A stretch of DNA of 64,000 nt, taken from the NCBI GenBank assembly GCA_963752695.1, contig CAVVZB010000001.1, forward strand, positions 1,116,001-1,180,000, written 5' to 3'. The notes beneath the pieces were generated by a model. The model saw nothing but the letters and a program-made list of their open reading frames with translations, was not told where the DNA came from and did no database searches. The translations under genes were made by a program, and so were the position numbers. Shown one piece after another: positions 8,119 through 17,600 of this stretch (position 1 is its first letter; every line of letters begins with the position of its first letter). The DNA is from Bog-113 sp963752695. Lineage in GTDB: Bacteria; Acidobacteriota; Terriglobia; Bryobacterales; Bryobacteraceae.

Positions 8119-9123
8119 ATGGAAGTACGCGACCGTCAAAAAACGATCGATCAGACCCTGATCGCACTAGAAAAGCAATTCGGAAAGGGGGCTATTTTAA
8201 GGCTCGGCTCCAACACGGTGACCGCGGTTTCGGTCATCTCGACGGGCTCAATCTCCATCGATGCCGCGCTCGGTGTCGGGGGCGTGCCAAGAGGCAGAGT
8301 GATTGAAATCTATGGGCCGGAATCGTCCGGGAAAACAACTCTGACGCTGCAAATTATCGCGCAAGCTCAGAAGAGCGGCGGGGTGGCCGCGTTTATCGAT
8401 GCTGAACACGCCCTCGATCCGGCTTACGCGCGGCGGCTTGGCGTCGATACCGACAACCTGCTCGTATCGCAGCCCGATCATGGAGAGCAGGCGCTTGAAA
8501 TCGCAAACTCCTTGATCAATTCCGGAGCGATCGACGTCGTTGTGGTCGATTCCGTGGCGGCTCTGGTGCCGAAAGCGGAACTGGAAGGCGAGATGGGCGA
8601 CAGCCACATGGGTCTGCATGCCCGTCTGATGTCTCAGGCGTTGCGGAAGCTTACGGCTACGGTCAGCCGTACGAATACTTGCCTGATTTTTATCAACCAG
8701 GTTCGGGAGAAGATTGGCGTGATGTTCGGCAACCCGGAAACTACCACCGGCGGTCGCGCGCTGAAGTTCTACTGTTCAATCCGCATGGAAGTCCGCCGCA
8801 CCGGGGCCATCAAAGACGGTGAAGCAACGGTTGGAAATCGTACGAAAGTAAAGGTCGTCAAGAACAAAGTCGCCTCCCCGTTCCGTGAAGCCGAGTTCGA
8901 CATTATTTACGGGGAAGGTATCTCTCGCGAAGGCGATCTTCTCGATTTAGGCGTACAACAGAATTGCGTTGAGAAATCGGGCTCCTGGTTTAGCTACAAG
9001 GGCGAGCGCATCGGGCAAGGGCGCGAAAATGCGCGTCAGTATTTACGCGACCACTTGGATCTAAGCGTGAAGTTGGATGGCGAACTCCGCGGGCTGCTCC
9101 ATCTTACGGGCTCGGTCCAGTAG
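8119..9123 (+). CDS. recA: RecA recombinase
   Basis: This 334-aa RecA starts at ATG 8119 after a good ribosome site (TGGAGGAA). The Walker A motif is GPESSGKT at about residues 66-73 and Walker B is DVVVVDSVAALV. The DNA-binding loops L1 (EGEMGDSHMGLHARLMSQAL) and L2 (KIGVMFGNPETTTGGRALKF) are complete. RecA forms filaments on single-stranded DNA, drives strand exchange and activates LexA. The C-terminus is short and lacks the acidic tail of E. coli RecA. No recX follows, and I found no obvious LexA box in the 111 bp shared with the divergent icd gene. Confidence 0.97.
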   Translation: MEVRDRQKTIDQTLIALEKQFGKGAILRLGSNTVTAVSVISTGSISIDAALGVGGVPRGRVIEIYGPESSGKTTLTLQIIAQAQKSGGVAAFIDAEHALDPAYARRLGVDTDNLLVSQPDHGEQALEIANSLINSGAIDVVVVDSVAALVPKAELEGEMGDSHMGLHARLMSQALRKLTATVSRTNTCLIFINQVREKIGVMFGNPETTTGGRALKFYCSIRMEVRRTGAIKDGEATVGNRTKVKVVKNKVASPFREAEFDIIYGEGISREGDLLDLGVQQNCVEKSGSWFSYKGERIGQGRENARQYLRDHLDLSVKLDGELRGLLHLTGSVQ

Positions 9124-9150
9124 CAGCGCGCGTCAGATACTAAGACCCTT

Positions 9151-9193
9151 GCATGCGGGCTCTGGTGCTATCTTCAAGCCAGAGTTCCCATGC
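9151..9193 (+). promoter_or_regulatory. Inverted repeat enclosing the start codon of the DUF4159 gene
   Basis: GCATG at 9151-9155 pairs with CATGC at 9189-9193, and the inner CTCTGG pairs with CCAGAG. One mismatch and two G-U pairs lie between, and the loop is 13 nt. The ATG at 9190 lies inside the right arm, so the folded RNA would mask initiation. It could equally act in recA transcript processing. The assignment rests on base pairing alone. Confidence 0.4.
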
Positions 9194-10011
9194 TGCTCCG
9201 AAGGGTTTTCTGTGCGGCCTTAGGGCTGACTACTGTATTTTCTACTCTCTGGGCTGTTCAGCGCCCATTTCGGCAGTTCCCCGGGGTGGAATACGAGGAA
9301 TTCGAACTCACGCCGGACTGGCAGCAGCCCGGGGAATGGACCTTCGCGCGCCTCATGTTCCCGCCGGGCGCCAACGATGGTTATCGGGGCCGCTTCGATG
9401 GCGACTGGAGACAAGGCATGTCTCTGTGGACGCAGGATTACCCGCGGGCCGATCGTCACTTCTCCGAGGCTCTTCGCCGCCTCACACGCATCCACACGCG
9501 CTCGGTGGAACAACCCGTCAACCTCGACGAGGGCGACGCTTATGACTGGCCATGGCTGTATGCGGTGCAAGTCGGCGAGTGGGGCCTGAACGATCAACAG
9601 GCTAAGGAACTGCGCGAATACCTGCTGCGCGGTGGATTTTTCATGGCCGATGACTTTCACGGCGCGCTCGAGTGGGAAGTCTTTCAAGCGTCCATGAAGC
9701 GCGTCTTCCCCGACCGGCAGATCGTGGAGATCGAAGATACTGACGCCATTTTCCACACGGTGTACGACATCGACGATCGTTATCAAATTCCGGGCGCCGC
9801 GCATCTCCGGCTGGGTTACAAGGGCAATGGAATCGGAGCCCACTGGCGGGGGATCTACGACGATAAAGGCCGCGTTATGATCGCGATTTCCTACAATTCC
9901 GATCTCGGGGACGCATGGGAATGGGCCGATGATGCCAAGTATCCGGAGAGGTTCTCAGACCTCGCGATTCGGCTCGGCGTAAATTACGTGGTTTATGCGA
10001 TGACGCACTAA
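9190..10011 (+). CDS. DUF4159 domain exported protein
   Basis: This 273-aa protein has an N-terminal signal sequence (RRVFCAALGLTTVFSTLWA). A DUF4159 domain follows, supported by FTFARLMFPP-type and YPRADRHFSEALRRLTRI segments, YLLRGGFFMADDFHG, and terminal FSDLAIRLGVNYVVYAMTH. DUF4159 proteins are common in acidobacteria and other Gram-negative phyla, often near MoxR/VWA clusters; their biochemical role is unknown. A glutamine-amidotransferase-like fold has been proposed for the family. It lies 66 nt after recA, but nothing else links the two. The ribosome site is weak and the start codon lies in an inverted repeat. Confidence 0.8.
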   Translation: MLLRRVFCAALGLTTVFSTLWAVQRPFRQFPGVEYEEFELTPDWQQPGEWTFARLMFPPGANDGYRGRFDGDWRQGMSLWTQDYPRADRHFSEALRRLTRIHTRSVEQPVNLDEGDAYDWPWLYAVQVGEWGLNDQQAKELREYLLRGGFFMADDFHGALEWEVFQASMKRVFPDRQIVEIEDTDAIFHTVYDIDDRYQIPGAAHLRLGYKGNGIGAHWRGIYDDKGRVMIAISYNSDLGDAWEWADDAKYPERFSDLAIRLGVNYVVYAMTH

Positions 10012-10015
10012 CGGT

Positions 10016-10372
10016 TTACTCGACCGGGATTTCCAGGTTGATTTCAGCCTCTTCTTTACTGTCGAATTTGCTTAATACCTTGGTCTTGGAAAACCATCGC
10101 TTGTACTTTGCGGTAAGTTCGTAGTCGATTTCAGTGCTCAGCCGATGAAAGCTATATTGGCCGTTTTCCCCGGTGATTGCAGAGAGAATGGAAAGGGTTG
10201 CCGGATTTTCCAGCTGCACCGCTGCGCCTTTCAAAATATTGCCGCGTTTATCGGTCACTACGCCGTGCACTGACCGCACGCGCGATGTGGGGGGCGCCGC
10301 GGTCAGCCTAATCGGACTAGCGGCAAGTAAGAGCATTGCGCAGGCCGTGAACCAAAGTTTCATCGATCTCAT
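10016..10372 (-). CDS. Small exported protein with carboxypeptidase-regulatory-like domain
   Basis: This 118-aa protein has a signal peptide (KLWFTACAMLLLAASPIRLTA) and one beta-sandwich domain of the carboxypeptidase-regulatory type. The domain reads VHGVVTDKRGNILKGAAVQL then GENGQYSFHRLSTEIDYELT, the same module that opens the large Oar-like receptors in this window, here standing alone. Such domains usually mediate binding or structural roles at the cell surface. It is convergent with the DUF4159 gene (4 nt between stops) and divergent from the YVTN propeller gene. Confidence 0.72.
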   Translation of the reverse strand: MRSMKLWFTACAMLLLAASPIRLTAAPPTSRVRSVHGVVTDKRGNILKGAAVQLENPATLSILSAITGENGQYSFHRLSTEIDYELTAKYKRWFSKTKVLSKFDSKEEAEINLEIPVE

Positions 10373-10456
10373 CGCCTGCGCTCCCTACCCAATGATAGTT
10401 CGATGCGCGCATTCGGCATGGACCGGGTTGTATGCTCAAACAGAAAAGGAATCCTG

Positions 10457-11461
10457 ATGCGCCATTCAGTCGTAGCCACGCTTGCCGCGGGCCTGTTCCT
10501 CGCCCCGAGCGCCGTTCCACAGTCCGCCCGTCATCTAATGCTCGTAGTTAGTAAAGGTTTGCCAGGGATCACTCTGTATGACGCGGATTCCGGGCAGCTC
10601 ATCTGCCGGGCGACTCTTGGGGTGAGCCCGCATGAAGCCACCTTCTCGAACGATGGGCAGTATGCGTTCGTGCCGGTCTACGGCTCCTCGTCTGTCGGCC
10701 TTCCGGGTACAGACGAGCACACGTTGCACTTCATCCGCACGACGGACTGCAAGGACGTATTCACGCTTGATACGGGCGACTACAAGCGGCCCCACGGGAT
10801 CGCCGTTGGCAAGAGCGGAATGATTTATTTAACGTCTGAAGTCAAACAATCGATTCTGATCATCGATCCGCGTCAACGGAGCATCGTTGGCACAATTCCG
10901 ACCGGGTCGGACCGCTCACACACGTTTGCGCTCAGCGATGACGAGAAAACCATCTATGTAAGCAATGTGCAATCGAAAACGGTGTCGGTTCTCGACATCC
11001 CCGATCGGAAGTTGGCCAAACTGATCGATACCGGATCTGAAAATCAACGCATGGCGATTAGCCCGAACGGAAAGTGGTTCGCTACAAGCCTCGGGCCGGA
11101 ACACAAGGTCGCCTTCTATCGCACTGCGGACAATACGCTGGATTTCACCATCCCGGTGGATGGAGTTCCCTTTGTGGGCCGCTTTAGCAAGGATGGGAAT
11201 TATCTATACGATGCTGGAATTCAGGGTGGCAACATCCATGCCTGGAAGATCGATTTGAGCAAACGCGCAGTAGTTGCCACAACTGAGCCGTTAGGTACTG
11301 CCACGGGAACTCTAACGGTGAGTCCTTTTAATCAAGACATTTACGTGAGCGATGCAAAGAGCAACAAGATCAGCCAAGTCGACCACGAAAGCTGGAAAGT
11401 GAGCAAGTCTTTTTCGACCGATAAGACGCCCGACGCGATCTTGTTTCAGACAGCCAAGTAA
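10457..11461 (+). CDS. Exported YVTN-type beta-propeller protein
   Basis: This 334-aa protein starts at ATG 10457, preceded by AAGGA; the open frame begins further upstream, but that would bury the signal peptide (VVATLAAGLFLAPSAVPQ). The body consists of six or seven repeated blades with the YVTN-like pattern, such as MIYLTSEVKQSILIIDPRQR, KTIYVSNVQSKTVSVLDI, QDIYVSDAKSNKISQVD. These fold into a beta-propeller in the periplasm or at the surface. No catalytic residues are recognisable, so a binding or scaffolding role is most likely. Family assignment is firm, function unknown. Confidence 0.78.
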   Translation: MRHSVVATLAAGLFLAPSAVPQSARHLMLVVSKGLPGITLYDADSGQLICRATLGVSPHEATFSNDGQYAFVPVYGSSSVGLPGTDEHTLHFIRTTDCKDVFTLDTGDYKRPHGIAVGKSGMIYLTSEVKQSILIIDPRQRSIVGTIPTGSDRSHTFALSDDEKTIYVSNVQSKTVSVLDIPDRKLAKLIDTGSENQRMAISPNGKWFATSLGPEHKVAFYRTADNTLDFTIPVDGVPFVGRFSKDGNYLYDAGIQGGNIHAWKIDLSKRAVVATTEPLGTATGTLTVSPFNQDIYVSDAKSNKISQVDHESWKVSKSFSTDKTPDAILFQTAK

Positions 11462-11582
11462 CTGGGTCTGAGTAGCCAACTAATTGGCGCGGAGGTCTGA
11501 CTCGTGCGGGCGAAGGCGAAAGCTGCTAGAATTGAGGCTCGCTGTTGATTAATCGTAAGACGCTCCGAAGGATGAACTGCAC

Positions 11583-12131
11583 ATGACAGGCAAGATCAAG
11601 ACTTATAATGCGAGTACTTGCAGCGGTTCCATCGAGTCGGATAGCGGCGTTGACGTCCCGTTCGATGCGTCGGTTGTAGTCGCCTACGACATCAGTTGGA
11701 TCGGGGTTGGGCAATCGGTCACTTTTCAGCAGGGGAATTCCGCGGGGTCTCGCGCCTCTTATGTTGGGGTGGAAACACCGCGCGCATCATCGGAAGAGCC
11801 GCGCAAGGAACAACCTTTGCTCCTCCGGTATCTTGGCTTCGATCAGCAAAACAGCATCCGCGCTTATCGCTTCGAACGCGTGATACCCGGTGAAGACAAC
11901 GTGGCATTCACGGTGAGTACGGACTTGACTCTGTTCGCCAAGCTTCACGTCGGGTTGCAGGAAGGCCCCGGCTTAAGCAGGATCGTGCTGGTGAAAGGGA
12001 TTGCTGACGGTAAGCATCAGAACCTGCACTTGACCGAACCCGATCTGGAAGCCTTCATCGCTGCCCGAGTCATTCCAGTAAAAAAGCCTTTCAAGAAGCG
12101 CGCCGCAGTCGCGACCGCCAGTTCAGAGTAA
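11583..12131 (+). CDS. Cold-shock-domain-like protein with an unrecognised C-terminal domain
   Basis: In this 182-aa protein, residues 1-65 follow the cold-shock/OB-fold pattern: GKIKTYNASTCSGSI resembles the usual G-x-VKWFN-x-GYGFI strand pair, and VDVPFDASVV and VGQSVTFQ follow in the expected order. The aromatic RNP1 residues are largely replaced, so nucleic-acid binding is uncertain. Residues 80-160 (LLLRYLGFDQQNSIRAYRFE onward) form a separate alpha/beta region I do not recognise, ending in a lysine-rich tail. The ribosome site GAAGGA is rather far upstream. It stands alone between two unrelated genes. Confidence 0.6.
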   Translation: MTGKIKTYNASTCSGSIESDSGVDVPFDASVVVAYDISWIGVGQSVTFQQGNSAGSRASYVGVETPRASSEEPRKEQPLLLRYLGFDQQNSIRAYRFERVIPGEDNVAFTVSTDLTLFAKLHVGLQEGPGLSRIVLVKGIADGKHQNLHLTEPDLEAFIAARVIPVKKPFKKRAAVATASSE

Positions 12132-12176
12132 CCCGCCTCGGCCGGGGGCGCAACCGATTCGAATATACTCGAACCG

Positions 12177-13355
12177 ATGCGCTCCTACCCTCGTCTTATT
12201 TTTTCCGCGATTCTGCTTGCATTCGGCGTGGCGGCCCCCCTTTTAGCTCTCGATAATGGGCTCGCCAAGACTCCGCCCATGGGTTGGAATAGCTGGAATA
12301 AATTCGGCTGTAAAGTCTCCGAAAGTCTGATTCGCGAAATGGCGGACGCCCTGGTGAGCAGTGGCCTCAAAGCCGCCGGATATGAGTACCTGGTCATCGA
12401 TGATTGCTGGCAAACTTCCCGCGATGCTTCCGGAAATATCGTGCCAGACGCGGCTAACTTTCCAGGTGGCATTAAAGCCCTGGCCGATTATGTCCACTCC
12501 AAGGGGCTGAAGTTCGGGATGTACTCGGATGCGGGCACCGGCACATGCCAAAACCGCCCCGGCGGCCGCGGGTACGAATACCAGGATGCCCGCCAATACG
12601 CGGCCTGGGGCGTTGACTACTTAAAATACGATTGGTGCAATCACAGCACCCAGGATTCCCAGTCCTCCTATGCCTTGATGAGCGATGCGCTGCTGAAGAG
12701 CGGACGTCCTATCGTGTTCAGCCTTTGCGAATGGGGAAGCACCAAGCCCTGGCTGTGGGCGCGCGATGTCGGTAATCTCTGGCGAACCACGGGCGATATT
12801 GTCGACAAGTGGGACGGCAAAGAGAAATGGGGCGGCTTAGGCGCGATCCAAATTATCGAACTGCAGGACGGCTTACAGACCTATGCCGGGCCAGGTCATT
12901 GGAACGACCCCGATATGTTAGAGGTCGGAAACGGTGGTATGACCGACACCGAGTACCGCGCCCATTTCAGCATGTGGTGCCTGTTTGCGGCGCCGTTGAT
13001 GTCCGGCAATGACATTCGCACCATGAGCCCGGCGACGAAGCAAATATTGACGAACAAAGAACTGATCGCCGTGGATCAAGACGCGCTCGGAGTGGCGGGT
13101 CATAAGGTTCGCACCACCGGCGATTCGGAAGTTTGGATGCGGCCGCTAGCGGATGGATCCCGCGCGGTCGCCCTGCTGAATCGTGGAGCCGCGCCCGCCA
13201 CTATTTCTGTTGCTTGGACCGACCTTGGTTATCCCGAGCACTTGAGTGCTTCCGTCCGTGACCTCTGGGAGCATCAGGACAAAGGCAAAGCGCACGCGAC
13301 ATTTTCCGCGGAAGTGCCGAGCCACGGCGTCGTTATGTTGAAAGTCACGCCCTAA
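12177..13355 (+). CDS. GH27 alpha-galactosidase, exported
   Basis: This 392-aa protein has a signal peptide and then the GH27 barrel start TPPMGWNSWNKFGC. The nucleophile aspartate is D152 in YLKYDWCN, and the acid/base aspartate lies in GHWNDPDML near 244-246. LVIDDCWQ and the cysteines typical of the family are present, and a C-terminal beta-sandwich domain occupies the last 90 residues (VALLNRGAAPATISVAW). The enzyme removes terminal alpha-1,6-galactose from oligosaccharides or galactomannan side chains, here probably in the periplasm. Length is normal. The 3' end shares the four bases CTAA with the convergent TPR gene. Confidence 0.93.
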   Translation: MRSYPRLIFSAILLAFGVAAPLLALDNGLAKTPPMGWNSWNKFGCKVSESLIREMADALVSSGLKAAGYEYLVIDDCWQTSRDASGNIVPDAANFPGGIKALADYVHSKGLKFGMYSDAGTGTCQNRPGGRGYEYQDARQYAAWGVDYLKYDWCNHSTQDSQSSYALMSDALLKSGRPIVFSLCEWGSTKPWLWARDVGNLWRTTGDIVDKWDGKEKWGGLGAIQIIELQDGLQTYAGPGHWNDPDMLEVGNGGMTDTEYRAHFSMWCLFAAPLMSGNDIRTMSPATKQILTNKELIAVDQDALGVAGHKVRTTGDSEVWMRPLADGSRAVALLNRGAAPATISVAWTDLGYPEHLSASVRDLWEHQDKGKAHATFSAEVPSHGVVMLKVTP

Positions 13356-14509
13356 GGCGCACCCGCGATTTGCGGATCGCGGATCACTGAGCCGCTGATC
13401 TTCTTCTCATAATCGTCCTGCACTTTCCGGCGTAACGCGGCGGCCGCTGCAAACTCACGTTTCGCCCCGTCCGGCTGGTCTAGTTTCTGAAGGATCTGCG
13501 CGCGCAGGTAGTGAAGGCTTGCGCTGTTCCGGTCTTGCGCGCTGGCTAGATCAGCTTCCTTGAGGGCCTCATTCAGCCTGCCGCTGTTTCGATACAACTT
13601 GGCAAGCGCGTAGTGCGATGTGCCCAGCCGCGGCTCCAGCGCGAGCGCCTTCCGATAATATGTCTCCGCCTCGTCGGGATGACCTTGGGCAACGCAGATA
13701 TCGCCGAGTTCTTCCTGATCGAACGCGATATCGGGCTCGATCGCAGCGTCTTCAAGAAACTCAGCCCTCGCTGTCTCGAAATCCTGGCGCTTGCGGGCCA
13801 TCACGCCAAGGTAGTAATGCACAAAGGGCAGTTTGGGATTGGCGGCGGCGGCTTTCTGAAACTCGCCCAGCGCCTGCTCATCTTGCTCATGCGCAAAACT
13901 GGCTTTCCCGAACAGGAGATGCACCTCGGGCGAGTCCTGGCCGACTTCGAGAAGCCGCGCCAGAGCCTGCTTTTCCAACTCCGCGTTGCCATTCTTGCCG
14001 GCCGCGATGCCCAGCACATACAGGTATTGCAGGTTGTTGGACTGTGGTTCGAAAATCGGCTGGAGTTCCGCTTCCGCCTCCCTATAGTCTTCCGTGAGAA
14101 AGCAAGAGAGCCCGAGCCAGTAGCGTGCCTGCATCGACGTGGGTTCTTCCCGCAGCACCGACCGGAAAACCGGGATTGCAGCCGCGTAATCGCCGCGGCG
14201 GAACTGAACCAATCCGATATTCAGGCGAATGCCGGTAACCGCGGGTGCCAACCGCCGGGCAATCTCGAGTTCATGTAACGAGGCATCCCACTGGCGCTGC
14301 CGCAGGTAGATGACGCCTAAGTTGGCGTGCGCGCCCGTCGAATTCGGATCGGAAGCGAGTACCTTGCGAAACTCCTTTTCGGCCGTACCCAGATCGCCAG
14401 CTCGTAATGCTCTTTCCCCATCCTCGAACGCGACCGGCGGCGCCTGCGCACGTGCGGCGGTCATCGCAAAAATCAACCTAGCCACGGCAACCAAAATTGT
14501 TTTACTCAT
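13352..14509 (-). CDS. Exported TPR-repeat protein
   Basis: This protein of about 385 aa has a signal sequence (MSKTILVAVARLIFAMTAARA); an ATG four codons upstream (14521) is also possible. About eight to ten tetratricopeptide repeats follow, for example AEKEFRKVLASDPNSTGAHA, HANLGVIYLRQRQWDASLHE and AETYYRKALALEPRLGTSHY. TPRs form a helical solenoid for protein-protein contacts. No enzymatic domain is present. It is divergent from the Oar-like receptor gene at 14646, with about 135 bp between the starts, and could be coregulated with it. Confidence 0.85.
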   Translation of the reverse strand: MSKTILVAVARLIFAMTAARAQAPPVAFEDGERALRAGDLGTAEKEFRKVLASDPNSTGAHANLGVIYLRQRQWDASLHELEIARRLAPAVTGIRLNIGLVQFRRGDYAAAIPVFRSVLREEPTSMQARYWLGLSCFLTEDYREAEAELQPIFEPQSNNLQYLYVLGIAAGKNGNAELEKQALARLLEVGQDSPEVHLLFGKASFAHEQDEQALGEFQKAAAANPKLPFVHYYLGVMARKRQDFETARAEFLEDAAIEPDIAFDQEELGDICVAQGHPDEAETYYRKALALEPRLGTSHYALAKLYRNSGRLNEALKEADLASAQDRNSASLHYLRAQILQKLDQPDGAKREFAAAAALRRKVQDDYEKKISGSVIRDPQIAGAP

Positions 14510-14645
14510 TGTCCACAACATCGGCCCACAAACCGGGTTCGCTCCTGAAAACCGTCACAGCTATTGATCATTGTTGCGCGAAGGTTTATCATTCGAGACA
14601 CACAGCGCGAGGGGCCGAGTAGCACGGGCGCGCAAGGGGGTTATT

Positions 14646-17600
14646 TTGAAAGTGAATTTCATTTCGCGGGCGATCCTGGTGGTCGTCGCGGCAGCTCTTC
14701 AACTCACAGCCCAGGATACCGGGTCGATCAGCGGCACCGTTCGCGACAATACCGGCGCGACGGTTCCGAACGCCGAGGTCTTGGTCACAAATCTTTCCGA
14801 GGGCATCAACCGCAAACTTGCCACAAACGCGAATGGCGATTATCTGGCCGCGGGCTTGCCGGCCGGACACTACGACCTACTTGTGTCTGCGAGCGGGTTC
14901 AAACGCTACGAGGCGCGTGGGATCGTCCTCCGCATTGCGGAAAAAGCGCGCGCCGATGCCGAACTGACCATAGGCGACGTCTCCACCACCGTCGAAGTTT
15001 CCGGTGAGAACGTGGCTCAGGTGGAGACCGAATCCTCCGAACTGGCCGGAACTGTTACCGAAAAGCAGATCAATCAGTTGGTATTGAACGGGCGCAACTT
15101 CACTCAGTTAGTGACGTTGGTTCCTGGAGTCAGTAACCAGACCGGACAGGATGAAGGTACCGTCGGCGTCAACGGCAACGTAAGCATGAGCATCAACGGG
15201 GGCCGCACCGAATATAACAACTGGGAACTCGATGGCGGAGACAACATGGACAACGGAAGTAACACTACGTTGAACGTATATCCGAACGCCGACGCGATTG
15301 CCGAAGTCAAGGTCCTGACTTCCAGTTATGGAGCGCAATATGGGCGAAGCGGATCGGGAACCATCGAAACCATCACGAAGTCTGGTACAAAAGCCTTCCA
15401 CGGCGACCTGTTCGAATTCGTTCGCAATGACGTTTTTAATGCGAACAACTTCTTTTCAAATGCCGGTGGGACACCGCGCCCTTCCTATAAGAAGAATGAT
15501 TTCGGCTACACCATTGGCGGCCCCGTTTTTATTCCCAAGCTCTACAACACGAGTAAGGAAAAGACGTTCTTCTTCTTCAGCGAAGAATGGCGGCGTGATC
15601 GCGTGCCAGGACAATTGTTTAACGTTCGTGTGCCCTCGGCGGCGGAGCGGGCCGGAAACTTCTCGGATATCTGCCCAGGCCCTGATTGCCCGCACGATGC
15701 CAACGGCAATCCGTTCCCCAACAATCAGGTTCCGGTTGACCCCAATGCGGCCGCCATTCAGAACGGTCTGATTCCGACAGCCAATAGTGGCAGCGGCGCC
15801 TCTTCGTACTTCAACGCCGCGCCCGTGACGCCCACAAACTGGCGCGAGGAACTGGTGCGTGTCGATCATAACTTCAACGACAACAATCGTTTCTTTTTCC
15901 GGTATGTCCACGACTCGTGGGACACCATCACCCCTAACACTCTCTGGTCTGTAGCGAATGCCAGTTTCCCGACGGTGAAGACGAGTTTCGTCGGTCCCGG
16001 AGTAAGTCTGGTTGCTCACCTGACCGATACACTGTCCCCCACTCTTCTGAATGAGTTCATTTTCAGTTACACCACCGACCACATCTTCTTGAATGCGATA
16101 GGCAATGTAAATCGTCCGGCCGGTATGACTATGACCGGAATTTTCAATAATGGGTTTGCCGGACTACTCCCGGCTGTCGAGATCTGTTGTAATTCCGCTT
16201 ATAACGGCGGGTTCGGGGAAGACCCGGGTTATTTTCCCTGGATCAACTCCAACCCGACTTACACCTACCGCGACACTCTCTCTAAAGTCTGGGGAAACCA
16301 TAACATATACGCCGGATTCTACTTTGCGGCCCGCCAGAAAAACGAATCCAACAGCGTGGACCGTCAAGGTATTCTCAGCTTCAGCAGCAACTCCAGCCTA
16401 AGCACAGGCAATGGCTACGCGGATTTTCTGACCGGCCAGATTACCTCCTATGAGCAGTACTCGAACCAGATTAAGTTCTACAATCGCGAGAAATCGATGG
16501 AGCCGTTCGTTCAGGACGATTGGCGGATCACCAAGCGTTTGACCATTAATCTTGGTTTGAGAATCAGCTTGTTCGGAACATACTACGAGAAATATCATCA
16601 AGCGTTTAATTTCGACCCTAGCCGGTTCAGCACTAGCGCAATCCCGTTGATCGATACCTCCGGGTCGATCACTGGTACGACCGGCAACCTTGTTCCAGGC
16701 GTAGGCAATCCCTTCAATGGGTACGTCCAATGCGGTGTCACACCCGGGGTCCCCCGAAGCTGCATGCAAGGGCACCTGTTCAATCCAGCGCCCCGCGTTG
16801 GATTTGCTTATGACGTTTTCGGCAATGGGAAAACCGCTATCCGAGGCGGCTATGGATTCTTCTACGAAATCACAAACGGCAACGAAGGCAACTCGGAGTC
16901 TTTGGAGACTCCTGCTTCACCCCGGAACCTGGTAGCCACTCAATACAACATCAATGGCTATACCAATATCGGCAGTAGCTCGGGCGGCGGTGTGACGTAT
17001 CCGCCGATTAATGGATTCTCTATTCCGACGCGAGCCATCTGGCCTTACGTGCAGCAGTGGCACTTTGACCTCCAGCAGGAGTTCTTACACGGAACCGTGG
17101 GATCGGTCTCCTATGTCGGTTCCAAGGGAACCCACTTAACGTTGAACCGGGATATCAACCAGATCCCCTTGCTTTCGGCTTCGCAAAATCCCTATGGCCC
17201 CGGGCAGGTCATGACATCAGGTGATTGCAATAGCGGAACCGTCAACGGAATTGCACCCACGGGTCAGGCGGCGGTGAACTTCGGAGTTGCGTGCTCGAGT
17301 GATCCGAATCCAAACAGGCCTTATTACGGATTCGGGAGTATAACGTCGCTCGAAGATCAGGCAAACTCAAATTATAATTCGCTGCAAGTTTCTGTCCGCC
17401 GATATGTCGGCCGCGTTAATTTCAGCGTCGCCTATACCTTAAGCCATTCCTTGGATGACTCGTCGGATCGCAGCGACGGTAACTTCCTCGATTCTTATAA
17501 CCTTCGACGAACTTACGCGAGTTCTAACTTCGACCAGCGACACTTGCTGAATATAAGCTCCGTCTACGATCTGCCCTTCTTTACCCAGGCGGGTCTCCTG

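Noticed and set aside
8082..8306. 74-codon frame overlapping the recA start
   Set aside because: Out of frame with recA and without any recognisable feature; recA has its own good ribosome site at 8119.
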